Shown: in pieces, positions 45,419 through 54,134 of the stretch
Numbering within the stretch: position 1 is the first letter of the stretch
How the letters are laid out: every line of letters starts with the position of its first letter
NCBI RefSeq assembly: GCF_024298965.1
Contig: NZ_CP085193.1
Coordinates: forward strand, 3,472,001 to 3,536,000
Reading direction: 5' to 3'
From: Streptomyces rapamycinicus NRRL 5491
GTDB taxonomy: Bacteria > Actinomycetota > Actinomycetes > Streptomycetales > Streptomycetaceae
DNA: 64,000 bases
Program-made: the position numbers and the translations under genes
Notes under the pieces: model-generated
The model's input: the letters and a program-made list of their open reading frames with translations, nothing else
Databases searched by the model: none
What the model was told of the DNA's origin: nothing

Positions 45419-46333
45419 GTGGCGGAGGTCGCGTTCACGGAGGAGCGGGCGCGGGCGGTGCTCTCGGCCGCGCTGCCGCCCTACCGGGCCGGTACGGCGG
45501 AGGCCCGGCTGCTGGCCCTCGGTGAGAACGCCGTCTTCGCCGTCGACAGCCTCTCGCTGGTGGTCCGGATCAGCCGCGACCTGGAAGTGTGGGACCGGGC
45601 CGCCCGGGAGCTGAGGATCGCCGACTGGCTGGCCCGGGAGGGGCTGCCCGCGGTCCGCCCCGACCGGCGCTTCGGCCCCGAGCAGCCGCTTCCGTTCGCC
45701 GACCATCTCGTCACGTACTGGCAGCGGCTTCCCGACCCGGTACGCCCCGCCGGGGCGCGCGATCTCGCGGAGCTGCTGCGGATGGTGCACGCCCTGCCCG
45801 ACCCGCCCGGCGACCCGGCGCCGCTTCCGCTGCCGCGCCGCGATCTGCTGGGCGGGGTCGAGCGCTGGCTGCGGCTGGCCGGGGACGCGATCGACCCGGC
45901 GGACGCGGCGTATCTGCGCGCCCGCCGGGACGACTTCGCGGCCGCCGTCGAGGAGCTGACCCCGCGCCTCGCCCCCGGCCCGATCCACGGCGACGCGCTG
46001 CCGCGCAATGTGCACATCGGCCCGGACGGCCCGGTGCTGGTGGACCTGGAGACCTTCTCGCACGATCTGCGCGAGCACGATCTGGTGGTGATGGCCCTGT
46101 CCCGGGACCGCTATGGGCTCGGCGCGGCGGAGTACGACGCGTTCGTGGCGGAGTACGGCTGGGACGTACGCGAGTGGCCCGGCTGCGCGGTGCTGCGGGG
46201 CGCACGCGAGACCGCCAGCTGCGCCTGGGTCTCCCAGCACGCCCCGGGCAACCCGGCGGCCCGCGCCGAGTTCGCCCGCCGCATCGCCTCCCTGCGGGAG
46301 GGCGACACGGCGGTGCGCTGGCACACGTTCTGA
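45419..46333 (+). CDS. Aminoglycoside phosphotransferase (APH) family protein
   Basis: A 304-residue APH/choline-kinase-like protein. The catalytic loop is GPIHGDALPRNVHIGPDGP (HGD plus Asn) followed by the metal-binding LVDLETFS, and an N-terminal nucleotide-binding lobe with LVVRISRDLE. The GTG at 45419 was chosen for its strong GAGGAGGAGG site eight bases away; the open frame upstream is low-complexity. The substrate may be a sugar, antibiotic or small alcohol; the sequence does not say. Confidence 0.88.
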   Translation: MAEVAFTEERARAVLSAALPPYRAGTAEARLLALGENAVFAVDSLSLVVRISRDLEVWDRAARELRIADWLAREGLPAVRPDRRFGPEQPLPFADHLVTYWQRLPDPVRPAGARDLAELLRMVHALPDPPGDPAPLPLPRRDLLGGVERWLRLAGDAIDPADAAYLRARRDDFAAAVEELTPRLAPGPIHGDALPRNVHIGPDGPVLVDLETFSHDLREHDLVVMALSRDRYGLGAAEYDAFVAEYGWDVREWPGCAVLRGARETASCAWVSQHAPGNPAARAEFARRIASLREGDTAVRWHTF

Positions 46334-46435
46334 ACGAAACGCGGCGCCAACGCGCATGGGCGGGAGACCGTCCGCGCGGAGGACGGGCACCGCGCGCGGA
46401 CGGGCGGGCCGACCGGCGCGCCGTGCGGTATTCGC

Positions 46436-47029
46436 TCAGGCGCGCCATCCCGGGTCGCGGCCGCTCAAGGCGATCGCGCGGTCCAGCGGCGGCGCGTCGG
46501 CCGGGACGGGGATCATGGGGCCGAACAGCTCCTTCGGGCGCTCCTCGTCCGGGACCGCCGCCAGCCATTCGATGATGGTCTCGACGCTGCGGGGATCGCA
46601 GTCGTAGGGCTGGCCGGTGGCGCGGGCGAGATCCCAGCCGTGGATCACCAGCTCGTCCAGCGCCACGATGCCCATCATCTGGGCCGGCATGGTGACGCCA
46701 CCGGCCTCCGTGGTGCCCAGCCAGGCGGACGGCTCGCGCCAGGCCACGGCCAGCGCGTCCAGGCGGCGCGGCAGCTCCTGCCGCCAGTCGGGGTCCAGCC
46801 GGTCGGCCGACCCCTGACCGGGGGCGGGGCCCGCCTCGGCCGTGGTCTTCTCGGCGGCCTGGCGCATGGCGAGGGCGAGCCCCATGAAGTGGTCGAGCAG
46901 ATCCGCGACGGAGTAGGCGCCACACGGTGTGGGCGCGCTGAGCTGCTCGTCCGTGACGCCGCCGAGCAGCGCCGTCACCCGCCGCGCTGTGGGTCCGAAA
47001 TCGATCATGGTGGTCTGTTCGTCGGTCAC
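46436..47029 (-). CDS. TIGR03086-type DinB-like metal-binding protein
   Basis: A 197-residue helical protein of the mycothiol-dependent enzyme/DinB superfamily, with PTPCGAYSVADLLDHFMG (metal-ligand His), LDELVIHGWDLARATGQPYD and the family's FGPMIPVPADAPPLDRAIALSGRDPGW end. The start is GTG at 47029 after GAGGAGAA. The reaction is unknown; the family is large in mycothiol-producing actinobacteria. Confidence 0.9.
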   Translation of the reverse strand: MTDEQTTMIDFGPTARRVTALLGGVTDEQLSAPTPCGAYSVADLLDHFMGLALAMRQAAEKTTAEAGPAPGQGSADRLDPDWRQELPRRLDALAVAWREPSAWLGTTEAGGVTMPAQMMGIVALDELVIHGWDLARATGQPYDCDPRSVETIIEWLAAVPDEERPKELFGPMIPVPADAPPLDRAIALSGRDPGWRA

Positions 47030-47148
47030 GGTCGTCTTCTCCTCGCTCGAGTCCGTGGTCCGTCCCCCTTACCCGTACGGACCGGCCGGCCGCCGGAAAC
47101 TCATCGGTGCGGCACGCCCCGATATCCGCCCGGCGGCCCGGCGGGCCG

Positions 47149-47566
47149 CTACCCCACCACGGCCCCCGCCTCCCGCAGCGGCCAGCCGCCGTCCACGACC
47201 GCGTCCGGGGTGCCCTTGCGGCGCAGCCAGGACTGGAAGTCGGCCGCCCAGTGCGCGTACCACCCCACCTGCTTGCGGTGGAGGTCCCACAGCTCGAGCC
47301 CGGCGACCTCGCCGTACCGCTCGGCGAGGGCGCAGGCGACCCGCACCGCCGCCAGCGCGTCCGCACCGGCGTCATGGGCGCGGTCGTGCACCACCCCGTA
47401 CTCCCCGCAGACCGCCTCCAGCGTGCGCTTGCCCTTGCGATAGCGGTCGACGGCGCGATCTATCGTGTACGGATCCACGACGGGGCCGGTCTCCGCGCCC
47501 TCCAGCCGCTCGCTCAGCGGGCGCAGCCCGTGCCGCCCCAACTCGGCGGCGAGCAGGCTGAGATCG
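47149..47566 (-). pseudogene. 3' part of the split host DEDDh exonuclease gene
   Basis: This fragment encodes residues 103-240 of the interrupted exonuclease, starting with the catalytic Asp of motif II (DLSLLAAELGRHGL) and including the motif III His and Asp (HDRAHDAGADALAA). An in-frame GTG inside the element terminus (codons GTG GAT AAG GCG TTC) could open it, but there is no ribosome site and motif I (the DLE in the N-terminal part) is missing. It should be inactive alone. Joined to 56543-56239 it gives a continuous 240-codon ORF. Confidence 0.93.
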
Positions 47567-47572
47567 AACGCC
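47567..47572. repeat. Left copy of the 6-bp AACGCC flanking duplication
   Basis: AACGCC directly precedes the left terminal inverted repeat; the same six bases follow the right terminus at 56239-56244. One copy belongs to the exonuclease coding sequence (codons GCG GCG TTC on the minus strand). Confidence 0.85.
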
Positions 47573-47584
47573 TTATCCACGCAC
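47573..47584 (+). repeat. Left terminal inverted repeat of the element
   Basis: TTATCCACGCAC, matching the reverse complement of the right end exactly. Just inside lies GACCGTG-TCT-CACGGTC (47585-47601), a small dyad. A GTCTCA-c-GGT string there has a counterpart GTCTCAGGT inside the right end, perhaps part of a recombinase-binding site. Confidence 0.9.
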
Positions 47585-47636
47585 GACCGTGTCTCACGGT
47601 CTCCCTCGTCGTTGATCAGCCAGGGGGTGCGATCAG

Positions 47637-49115
47637 ATGGAGATCTTCTTCACCGACCCGGGAGCGCTGGAAGCGGCCGGGGTCACCGACGCGCAGAGGG
47701 CACTGGAAAGGTACGGCTTGCATGCCAGTGCGCCGTTCATCCTCAGTGATGACGGCAGCTACGACGTGCATCTGAACCGCTTCCTGTGGTCCTTGCCGAC
47801 CCTCGGGGTGAGGTCGGCGAACTCCTGGCGGGCGTACGCGCTCGATCTACTGACCTGGGGACGGTTCCTCCACGAACATCGCGACAAGACCGTCTGGCAA
47901 GCCGACCGTGACGACATCACGGCTTTCCACCGGGCACGGCGTGTGGCGCCCGACCCCACACAAGTCGTCTCGGCAGCCACCTGGAACCGGGGCATCGCGG
48001 CCTTGGACAAGTTCTACAGCTGGGCTGCGGACGAAGGCTTGGTCACGCGGACGCCGTTCAGGTACTACGAGAGTTCACGGCGCGCAGACTTCGGCGGACA
48101 AGTACTCGTCCGCAACAACCGCGCGGTGGAGAAGGCTGCCAGACGCGGCAACGTCAAGTTCCTCTCTGTGCCCCGATATACGGCCTTCCGCGATGTCGGG
48201 CTGCGTGGTCTACGGCCGTCGGGGGTATCCGATCCTTCCTTTCGGGGCCGGAACGCGGAACGCAACGTCGTCCTGGCGGAGCTACTGGTCACCACCGGCC
48301 TACGCATTGAGGAGGCCGCCTCGCTGTGCTGGCCGGAGCTTCCCGCCCCGGATCCCCAGGGCGGAAGGAAGAGCGTGCCGTTCGACCTGGCGCCGCCGAC
48401 CGCCAAGCGGGACAAGGGTCGGAGGATCCTGCTGCCGAATCGGATCGTCTCAGCCGTGGCCGACTACATGGAGATCGAGCGCTCCTTGGTGCTGGACCGT
48501 TGGCGCGCCCGAGGCTGCCCTCTGCCTGCCGGTGCGGTGCTGGGAAGCCACGCCGACCACCGGGGCGTACGAATGCCCACGAAGGACGGCCGACTGCGCA
48601 GGGTACCCTGGTCACGCGTTCCCCCATCGATCCGGTCACGGCTATTCCTCGTGGACGAGCAGGACCGTCCTCTTGGGCCCGCTTGTGTGTGGCTCGGCCA
48701 AGAAGCACGTCCGGTATCTCTGTCCGCCTGGGAGTCCGTCTTCGTACGCGCCTCGGAGAGGTGCCGAACCAACGGGATCGATGTCGCTGCCACGCCTCAT
48801 GTGCTGAGGCACACCTTCGCCGTTCATCTGCTCTCGGCTCTGATCCATGAGCAGATCGGCTCGGTGGACAGGCGTGAAATGGCCGACGGCGTGTACCGCC
48901 GGATCGTCGGGGATCCACTCGACCACCTGCGCCGGCTACTGGGGCACTCCTCGATCACGACGACGTACATCTATCTCGACTGCACGGACCAGGCGCAGTC
49001 CTTGATCGACAGTGCGGTGCATGCGTGGACCTCCGAGGTCGCGGCAACAGCGGCTCAGGTCTCTGAAGAGGTGCAACGTCCCCTGGCCCAGGTACGGGAG
49101 GTGAACTCGTGGTAG
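47637..49115 (+). CDS. Tyrosine recombinase 1 of the trio
   Basis: A 492-residue phage-integrase-type recombinase. The N-terminal SAM-like core-binding domain (SANSWRAYALDLLTWGRFLH) is followed by the catalytic domain with Arg223 (TTGLRIEEA), His388 and Arg391 (HVLRHTFAVHLL), His437 (LGHSSITTT) and the nucleophile Tyr446 (YIYLD). All key residues are present, so it is the best candidate for the strand-cutting enzyme. The ATG at 47637 follows GGGGGTG. Its stop overlaps the start of the second recombinase. Confidence 0.95.
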   Translation: MEIFFTDPGALEAAGVTDAQRALERYGLHASAPFILSDDGSYDVHLNRFLWSLPTLGVRSANSWRAYALDLLTWGRFLHEHRDKTVWQADRDDITAFHRARRVAPDPTQVVSAATWNRGIAALDKFYSWAADEGLVTRTPFRYYESSRRADFGGQVLVRNNRAVEKAARRGNVKFLSVPRYTAFRDVGLRGLRPSGVSDPSFRGRNAERNVVLAELLVTTGLRIEEAASLCWPELPAPDPQGGRKSVPFDLAPPTAKRDKGRRILLPNRIVSAVADYMEIERSLVLDRWRARGCPLPAGAVLGSHADHRGVRMPTKDGRLRRVPWSRVPPSIRSRLFLVDEQDRPLGPACVWLGQEARPVSLSAWESVFVRASERCRTNGIDVAATPHVLRHTFAVHLLSALIHEQIGSVDRREMADGVYRRIVGDPLDHLRRLLGHSSITTTYIYLDCTDQAQSLIDSAVHAWTSEVAATAAQVSEEVQRPLAQVREVNSW

Positions 49116-50923
49116 GGCGAAGGCGGCGTCGGGCCCGGGTGCACGTGCCTGTACTGGAGATTGCTGATCCGGCCGCCACAACGCTGGGGCCGCTGAAGAT
49201 CGAGGTCACCTTCCCGGACAACCGAGCGGCCGTCGTGGACTGGACCCGGGAGCCTCAGCAGCGGCTGTTGCGGGCACTGGCCGCGGAACTGGCGGCGTCG
49301 TGTGCCGTGGGCCAGGGCACAGGATCGCCGTACACCCTGCGGAATCGCGCTCGCTCGTGCCGGGAATGGGCACGCTGGATCGCTTCGACGGAGGACGTGG
49401 ACCTACGCGTGAGTGACCTCCTTCCCAGCCATCTCGACAGGTTTGAGGACCATCTGCGCGAAAGGCATCCGGAGTCGTCGAGAACTCCGTACGCGCGTAT
49501 CGCCGACATCGTCTGGATCTTGCGGCGTCTCAGCGACACCCACGGCGGCTTCTCGCCCGCCCTGGTCCGGCGGCTCGCCTACATCTCCGCAGGCCCGGTC
49601 GGCTCCTACACGCCTCGCGATGCCTATTCGCCCCATGTAGTGGAGCAGTTGAAGGCTGCCGCGCGCTCCGATGTCGATCGTGCCATCCGGCGATTGACGG
49701 TGGAGGGGCCGTCGCTCCTTTCACGGGGACAAGACCCTCGGGTAGCAGGATGGGCCTCCGATGCCAATGTGGTGTGGGAGATCCATCAGAAGCGGGGGCA
49801 GTTCACGCGCCAAGAACTGGCCGACCAGGTCGGTCAGACCGTGGCTGACGAGCATTCTCCTGGTCGCCTCGCGCCTCTGCTCTACCCGACCACTCGTGAC
49901 CTGTTCGCTCTGCTCCTTCTGTTCTGCCTGGAAAGCGGCATGGAAGTGGAGGCAGCCAGGGAGCTGACGGCTGGGTGCCTCAAGAACCCGAACCGTGGCT
50001 ACGTTCAGGTTGAGTACCTCAAACGTCGTCGTCATGGGCAGGAGTGGAACACGATCCGGGTCAGGGACGGTTCGTCCCACTCACCCGGTGGGCTGTTGCG
50101 ACTGGCTCTTCGGCTCACGGCCTCAGTCAGGGAGATCACCGGCTCGCCCGCCCTGTGGCAGTTCCGGACGAAGGAAGGCAGCCTGACCACCGGTCTCAGT
50201 GCAAGTGCGGTGACGTACCTGGCAAAAGCCTTTGTCTACAGGCATGGCATCAGTGACGCGGGGCAACCCGTCGAACTGCGCATGTCCCGACTGCGGAAGA
50301 CCTACAAAGCCGCCGTGTACAAGGTCACCGGAGGGAGGATGTCGGCCTTCGTTCAGGGACACTCACCCGACATCGCCGCCGCGCACTACGCGGACATCCC
50401 CTCGCTGCGCGATCTCCATGAACAGGCTGTGGCAGACGGCTTGCACGACGCGCTGAACGAGGCGCGTTCTCCCTCGGTCCTGACGCCGGAGGCGGAAGAA
50501 CGTCTCCTGCAACGCCCCGCAGAAGCACCGGAGTTACTCGGAGTCTCGCCGACAGAAGCAGGGTCACTGCTGTCGGGTGAGTCCGATCTGTGGCTGTCGT
50601 CCTGCCGTGACTTCTTCGACTCACCGTTCGGTGTCAAGGGCAAGGCGTGCCCCGTATCGTTCTTCGGCTGTCTCGGCTGCGGAAACGCTGTCATCACCCG
50701 GAGGAAGCTGCCCGCCATCCTGGCATTCCTCAACCACATCGAGGGCGAGCGAGCCAAGATGCCGGAAGCCGAGTGGGCAGAGCGGTTCGGCGGGGCCCGC
50801 CAGCAGATCCTGCGACTGGTCCTGCCGAAGTTCAGCGAAAGCGACGTCCTCAGTGCCCAGGCCGTAGCCGAGTCCGCCGATCCCCTCCTCTTCCTTCCCT
50901 CCATCCTGTTCGGAGGTCATTGA
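49109..50923 (+). CDS. Tyrosine recombinase 2 of the trio (TnpB-like)
   Basis: A 604-residue integrase family protein beginning with GTG at 49109, inside the previous gene, after GGGAGGTGA. The catalytic half shows LESGMEVEAARELT where the first Arg would lie (Met-Glu instead of Leu-Arg), then RMSRLRKTYKAAVY and QGHSPDIAAAHYADIP, giving an Arg, His and Tyr in the right order. The missing first Arg suggests impaired or partner-dependent catalysis. A C-terminal Cys-rich segment (KGKACPVSFFGCLGCGN) may bind zinc. The stop overlaps the next start (TGATG). Confidence 0.9.
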   Translation: MVGRRRRRARVHVPVLEIADPAATTLGPLKIEVTFPDNRAAVVDWTREPQQRLLRALAAELAASCAVGQGTGSPYTLRNRARSCREWARWIASTEDVDLRVSDLLPSHLDRFEDHLRERHPESSRTPYARIADIVWILRRLSDTHGGFSPALVRRLAYISAGPVGSYTPRDAYSPHVVEQLKAAARSDVDRAIRRLTVEGPSLLSRGQDPRVAGWASDANVVWEIHQKRGQFTRQELADQVGQTVADEHSPGRLAPLLYPTTRDLFALLLLFCLESGMEVEAARELTAGCLKNPNRGYVQVEYLKRRRHGQEWNTIRVRDGSSHSPGGLLRLALRLTASVREITGSPALWQFRTKEGSLTTGLSASAVTYLAKAFVYRHGISDAGQPVELRMSRLRKTYKAAVYKVTGGRMSAFVQGHSPDIAAAHYADIPSLRDLHEQAVADGLHDALNEARSPSVLTPEAEERLLQRPAEAPELLGVSPTEAGSLLSGESDLWLSSCRDFFDSPFGVKGKACPVSFFGCLGCGNAVITRRKLPAILAFLNHIEGERAKMPEAEWAERFGGARQQILRLVLPKFSESDVLSAQAVAESADPLLFLPSILFGGH

Positions 50924-52959
50924 TGCCCGCACAGCCACTTCCGCTCGGGCCCGGCACCGCCGCACGCCCCTCCGACACCACACCCGTAATGTCCGGACGC
51001 CCTCTGGTCGGCGCCCCTTCCGTCATGCCGCGGTTCGCGGATGACGTCTGGAACCTCGGCGTAGCCGGTTTTGCCGGAAACAGGTACCCCAGCGAGTTCC
51101 TGATCGACTTCAAGTCCCTCCGCCTCTCCGTGCGACGCGAAGCCGCACGCGAGTTCCTCTTCTGGAGGCTCAACACCCGTCCGGTCCGTGGACCCCTACC
51201 GTCCATCTCGACCGTGGCCTCCGAGTGGTGGAATCTGCGGTGCTTCTTCCGGTTCCTCGACACCGAACACGGAGGCCTACGCCTGGACGCGGTCACGCAA
51301 CCGGTTCTCGACGCCTACCTCGCCCACTGCCGGGGCGAGGGCCTGCTGACGAGCGGTCTGCGCCAGCGACTCCAGGTACTTCCCCGTCTGCACCTCGCCG
51401 CACCGGCCCTCACCACCGATGCGTTGATCGTCAGCCCGTGGAACGGGCGCCCCCTCACCCGAGTCATCGGTACCGATCCAAGGCGCGAGCGCGAAAACAC
51501 GACCCCCCGCATCCCACCGAAGGTGATCGGCCCACTGGTGCAGGCAGCGCTGTTCTACGTCCGCACGGTGGCAGAGGACATCATCAACGCACGTGTTGAG
51601 CTCGCGGAACTGGAAACTGCTGTCGAAGACATCCACGGCCTTTCCATCCATCGGCTTGAGCGCTATCTCGACGGCCTCGCCCATGAGGGACGAGGGGTCC
51701 CCGCAGTGGACGAGTTCGGGCGGCAAGCGCGCCTGGCCGGTTCGCCCGCCTACACGTACGTCATGCGGAAATCCGGAGCCGGGCCGGCAGTCGCAGGAGG
51801 CCTCTACGACAAGCGCATCGATCAAGCACTGGAGCGGCTGGGACCCGAGCCCGGCGGCATGGACACACCCATCACGCCACACCCGCAGACCGGCCTTCCC
51901 TGGCGCGCCAGGTTCAGCCCCGCCGCGGTGCCCTACGAGGAACGGCTCCTGAGAACCGCGTGTTACATCCTCGTCGCCTACCTGTCCGGCATGCGCGACT
52001 CGGAGGTGAAGGAGCTCCGAGACGGCTGCCACTACACCGAGCGGAGCGCGGACGGCGTCGTCGTCCGGCACAAGGTCCGTTCGCGTCTCGTCAAGGGCGG
52101 GCGTGGTGTGGCGGAGAACTGGGTGGTCATCGAGCCTGTCGCCGAAGCCATCGCTGTCCTTGAACGTCTGCCCCACCGTGAGGCGCTGTTCTGCCGTCCT
52201 GTAAGCCGTGACCGGTATTCAACGGTCACGGCCAACCGAATGAACGAGAACCTCAACGCGTTCAGAGCACACTGCACGCACATCGGTTTCCCTGTGCCCG
52301 ACGTGGACGGGGAGCCGTGGAACCTCACCACCCGCCAGTTCCGCAGAACCGTGGCTTGGCACATCGCCCACCGCCCCTACGGCACGGTCGCGGGAATGAT
52401 CCAGTACAAGCATCTCTCCGTGGCTATGTTCGAGGGATACGCCGGGACCTCAGCCTCGGGTTTCCGCGCAGAGGTCGCCGCCGAGGAGGCTCTGGCACGG
52501 CTGGCCGACGTCGTGGAGCGCTACGAGGACTTCAAAGCTGGTGTTCGCTCCTCCTCGCCTGGCGGCGCGCGAACCGACAACGAGTTCGGGCGCGTGCAGG
52601 AAGAACTCCAGGACTTCCCGGGCCGAGTGGTCGACGAGCGTCGCCTTCACGCCATGCTCAAGACGTCGGCCCGCACCCTGCACGTCGGGACGCTGAACGA
52701 CTGCTACTACCAGCCCGAGACCGCCCTCTGCCGAACTGCCGGCGGCCCGGACCAGCCCATGCTCAACAACTGCCGTCCCGATCGTTGCGGGAATTCGACC
52801 ATCACGACCCGCCACCGCCCAGGGTGGGAAGCCGCGCGTGGGGACACCGAGCGAGCCCTCGCCTTCGTCGGGCTCTCCGACCTCCAGCGCACGGCTCTGC
52901 GGCAGCACCTGCACGACATCAACAAGGTGATCGAAGGCGTCGACCATGCCAACAACTGA
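50923..52959 (+). CDS. Tyrosine recombinase 3 of the trio
   Basis: A 678-residue recombinase. The ATG at 50923 is in a TGATG overlap with recombinase 2 and has GGAGGTCA upstream. The catalytic domain has LSGMRDSEVKEL (first Arg), TTRQFRRTVAWHIAH (second Arg, with Gln at the usual His) and IQYKHLSVAMFEGYAG (His and Tyr). A Cys-rich patch (NDCYYQPETALC, then NNCRPDRCGNS) near residues 580-615 may hold zinc. Large third members like this are typical of recombinase trios. Confidence 0.9.
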   Translation: MPAQPLPLGPGTAARPSDTTPVMSGRPLVGAPSVMPRFADDVWNLGVAGFAGNRYPSEFLIDFKSLRLSVRREAAREFLFWRLNTRPVRGPLPSISTVASEWWNLRCFFRFLDTEHGGLRLDAVTQPVLDAYLAHCRGEGLLTSGLRQRLQVLPRLHLAAPALTTDALIVSPWNGRPLTRVIGTDPRRERENTTPRIPPKVIGPLVQAALFYVRTVAEDIINARVELAELETAVEDIHGLSIHRLERYLDGLAHEGRGVPAVDEFGRQARLAGSPAYTYVMRKSGAGPAVAGGLYDKRIDQALERLGPEPGGMDTPITPHPQTGLPWRARFSPAAVPYEERLLRTACYILVAYLSGMRDSEVKELRDGCHYTERSADGVVVRHKVRSRLVKGGRGVAENWVVIEPVAEAIAVLERLPHREALFCRPVSRDRYSTVTANRMNENLNAFRAHCTHIGFPVPDVDGEPWNLTTRQFRRTVAWHIAHRPYGTVAGMIQYKHLSVAMFEGYAGTSASGFRAEVAAEEALARLADVVERYEDFKAGVRSSSPGGARTDNEFGRVQEELQDFPGRVVDERRLHAMLKTSARTLHVGTLNDCYYQPETALCRTAGGPDQPMLNNCRPDRCGNSTITTRHRPGWEAARGDTERALAFVGLSDLQRTALRQHLHDINKVIEGVDHANN

Positions 52960-53353
52960 ACGCATCGAGACTGCCCTCCGTGCAGCCGGTGAGCGCCTGC
53001 TCAGAGGAGAACCCATGCGTAGTGACGGTTCGCTCACCGTCGCCTCCCTGGCAGCCGAAGCCGGCGTCAGCAGGGCCAGCGCGTACCGCTGCCCCGAGGT
53101 CGTGGACAAGTTCCGAAACCTCGTAGCCGAACGAGAATATGCAGCCGCACTCCCGGCATCCCTCCGGCAGGAGGTCCAGTCTCTGAAGGCGGCCGAACGT
53201 GAGCTTCGCCAGGAGCACGCGCGCGAGGTGCGGGAGCTCCGGTCCTCAATCAACGTCCTCGCACAGCAGGTCCAATTCCTCACAGTTGAGAACCAACGCC
53301 TCTCTCAAGCCCCAAGCCACCATGACCGGGTGACCCGCATCGACCGACGTTAG
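52946..53353 (+). CDS. Small HTH/coiled-coil protein of the recombinase trio (DUF6262/TnpC-like)
   Basis: A 135-residue protein overlapping recombinase 3 by 14 bases. The N-terminal half has a helix-turn-helix (SLTVASLAAEAGVSRASAYR); the C-terminal half is a long coiled coil (SLKAAERELRQEHAREVREL and onward). Size, place and design match TnpC-like accessory proteins, which affect orientation or efficiency of Tn554-type integration. It probably binds the element ends. Confidence 0.85.
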   Translation: MPTTERIETALRAAGERLLRGEPMRSDGSLTVASLAAEAGVSRASAYRCPEVVDKFRNLVAEREYAAALPASLRQEVQSLKAAERELRQEHAREVRELRSSINVLAQQVQFLTVENQRLSQAPSHHDRVTRIDRR

Positions 53354-53447
53354 TCCGGCTCTCGCAGACCGCCGGACACTCTTCTCGCAGCGCCAACGAC
53401 AGGCCACAGCAGACCCCAGTGCCGAGCGAGGGTGGCGCAGAGTGGCC

Positions 53448-53483
53448 GTTGTAAAGGAACCTTTCTAAAGGTACCTTTACAAC
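53448..53483. promoter_or_regulatory. Operator/promoter dyad directly before the ArsR-type gene
   Basis: GTTGTAAAGGAACCTTT (53448-53464) and its near-perfect inverted copy (53467-53483) share an AT-rich centre; AAAGG/CCTTT blocks occur four times. The GTG start codon at 53484 follows at once, so there is no room for a ribosome site and the mRNA is probably leaderless. Confidence 0.75.
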
Positions 53484-54134
53484 GTGTCGAACAGTCAGAA
53501 GGACGAGCCAACCCGGGCCCGCACGACCCGGCTCACCGACCCCCGCGCCCTGCGCGCCTACGCCCATCCCACCCGCATGCGCCTGGTCGGCCTGCTCCGC
53601 ACCGAAGGCCCCTTCACCGCGACCCGCGCGGCCGAGCTCATCGGCGAATCCGTCGCCAGTTGCTCGTACCACCTGCGGATGCTCGCCAAGTACGGGCTGG
53701 TCGAGGTCGCACCGGGTGGTCAGGGCCGCGAGAAACCCTGGCGGGCCACAACGCGCTTCACCCAGTGGCCCAACTACTCCGAAGATCCTGCCGTCGCGGA
53801 GGCCAGCAGGGCACTGGAAACGGCGGTCGCCGAGCGCTACTTCGAGCTGATGACCCGCGCCATCGAAGAGCGCCACGATCTGCCACGCGAGTGGCAGGAG
53901 GCCGAGCACATCGGCGACCAGGTTCTCTACCTGACGGCGGGAGAACTCGCCGACCTCGCCGAAAAACTCGACGGTCTGCTGCGCCCGTACGAGGACCGGC
54001 AGGGCGACCCGGCCGCCCGCCCCCAAGGCGTGCGGCTTGTCCAGATCATCCGGGCCGCCTTTCCCTTGCCGCAACGGCTCGCAGGCAACGAGGAGACTTC
54101 CACCCCGCCGGACAGCGCGGGCGGCCCGCGATGA
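53484..54134 (+). CDS. ArsR-like winged-helix transcriptional regulator
   Basis: A 216-residue regulator. Residues about 20-85 form the winged helix (LRAYAHPTRMRLVGLL, TRAAELIGESVASCSYHLRM, LVEVAPGGQGREKPWRAT). There is no metal-binding Cys pair, so it is not a metal sensor of the classic kind; this longer type commonly controls a neighbouring transporter. The start is GTG at 53484 next to its probable operator. It is coupled by ATGA to the MFS gene. Confidence 0.9.
   Translation: MSNSQKDEPTRARTTRLTDPRALRAYAHPTRMRLVGLLRTEGPFTATRAAELIGESVASCSYHLRMLAKYGLVEVAPGGQGREKPWRATTRFTQWPNYSEDPAVAEASRALETAVAERYFELMTRAIEERHDLPREWQEAEHIGDQVLYLTAGELADLAEKLDGLLRPYEDRQGDPAARPQGVRLVQIIRAAFPLPQRLAGNEETSTPPDSAGGPR

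Noticed and set aside
47573..47581. TTATCCACG at the element ends as DnaA boxes or an origin
   Set aside because: It occurs only once at each end as part of the 12-bp inverted repeat, with no cluster of boxes, and the final base differs from the DnaA consensus.
47637..52959. Element interpreted as a prophage or conjugative AICE
   Set aside because: No structural, replication, FtsK-like transfer or excisionase genes are present; the content is a recombinase trio plus small cargo.
53432..54130. 5' extension of the MFS ORF back to 53432 (668 codons)
   Set aside because: The extension overlaps the ArsR-type gene in another frame and is Arg/Pro-rich; the ATG at 54131 in the ATGA overlap begins the recognisable protein.
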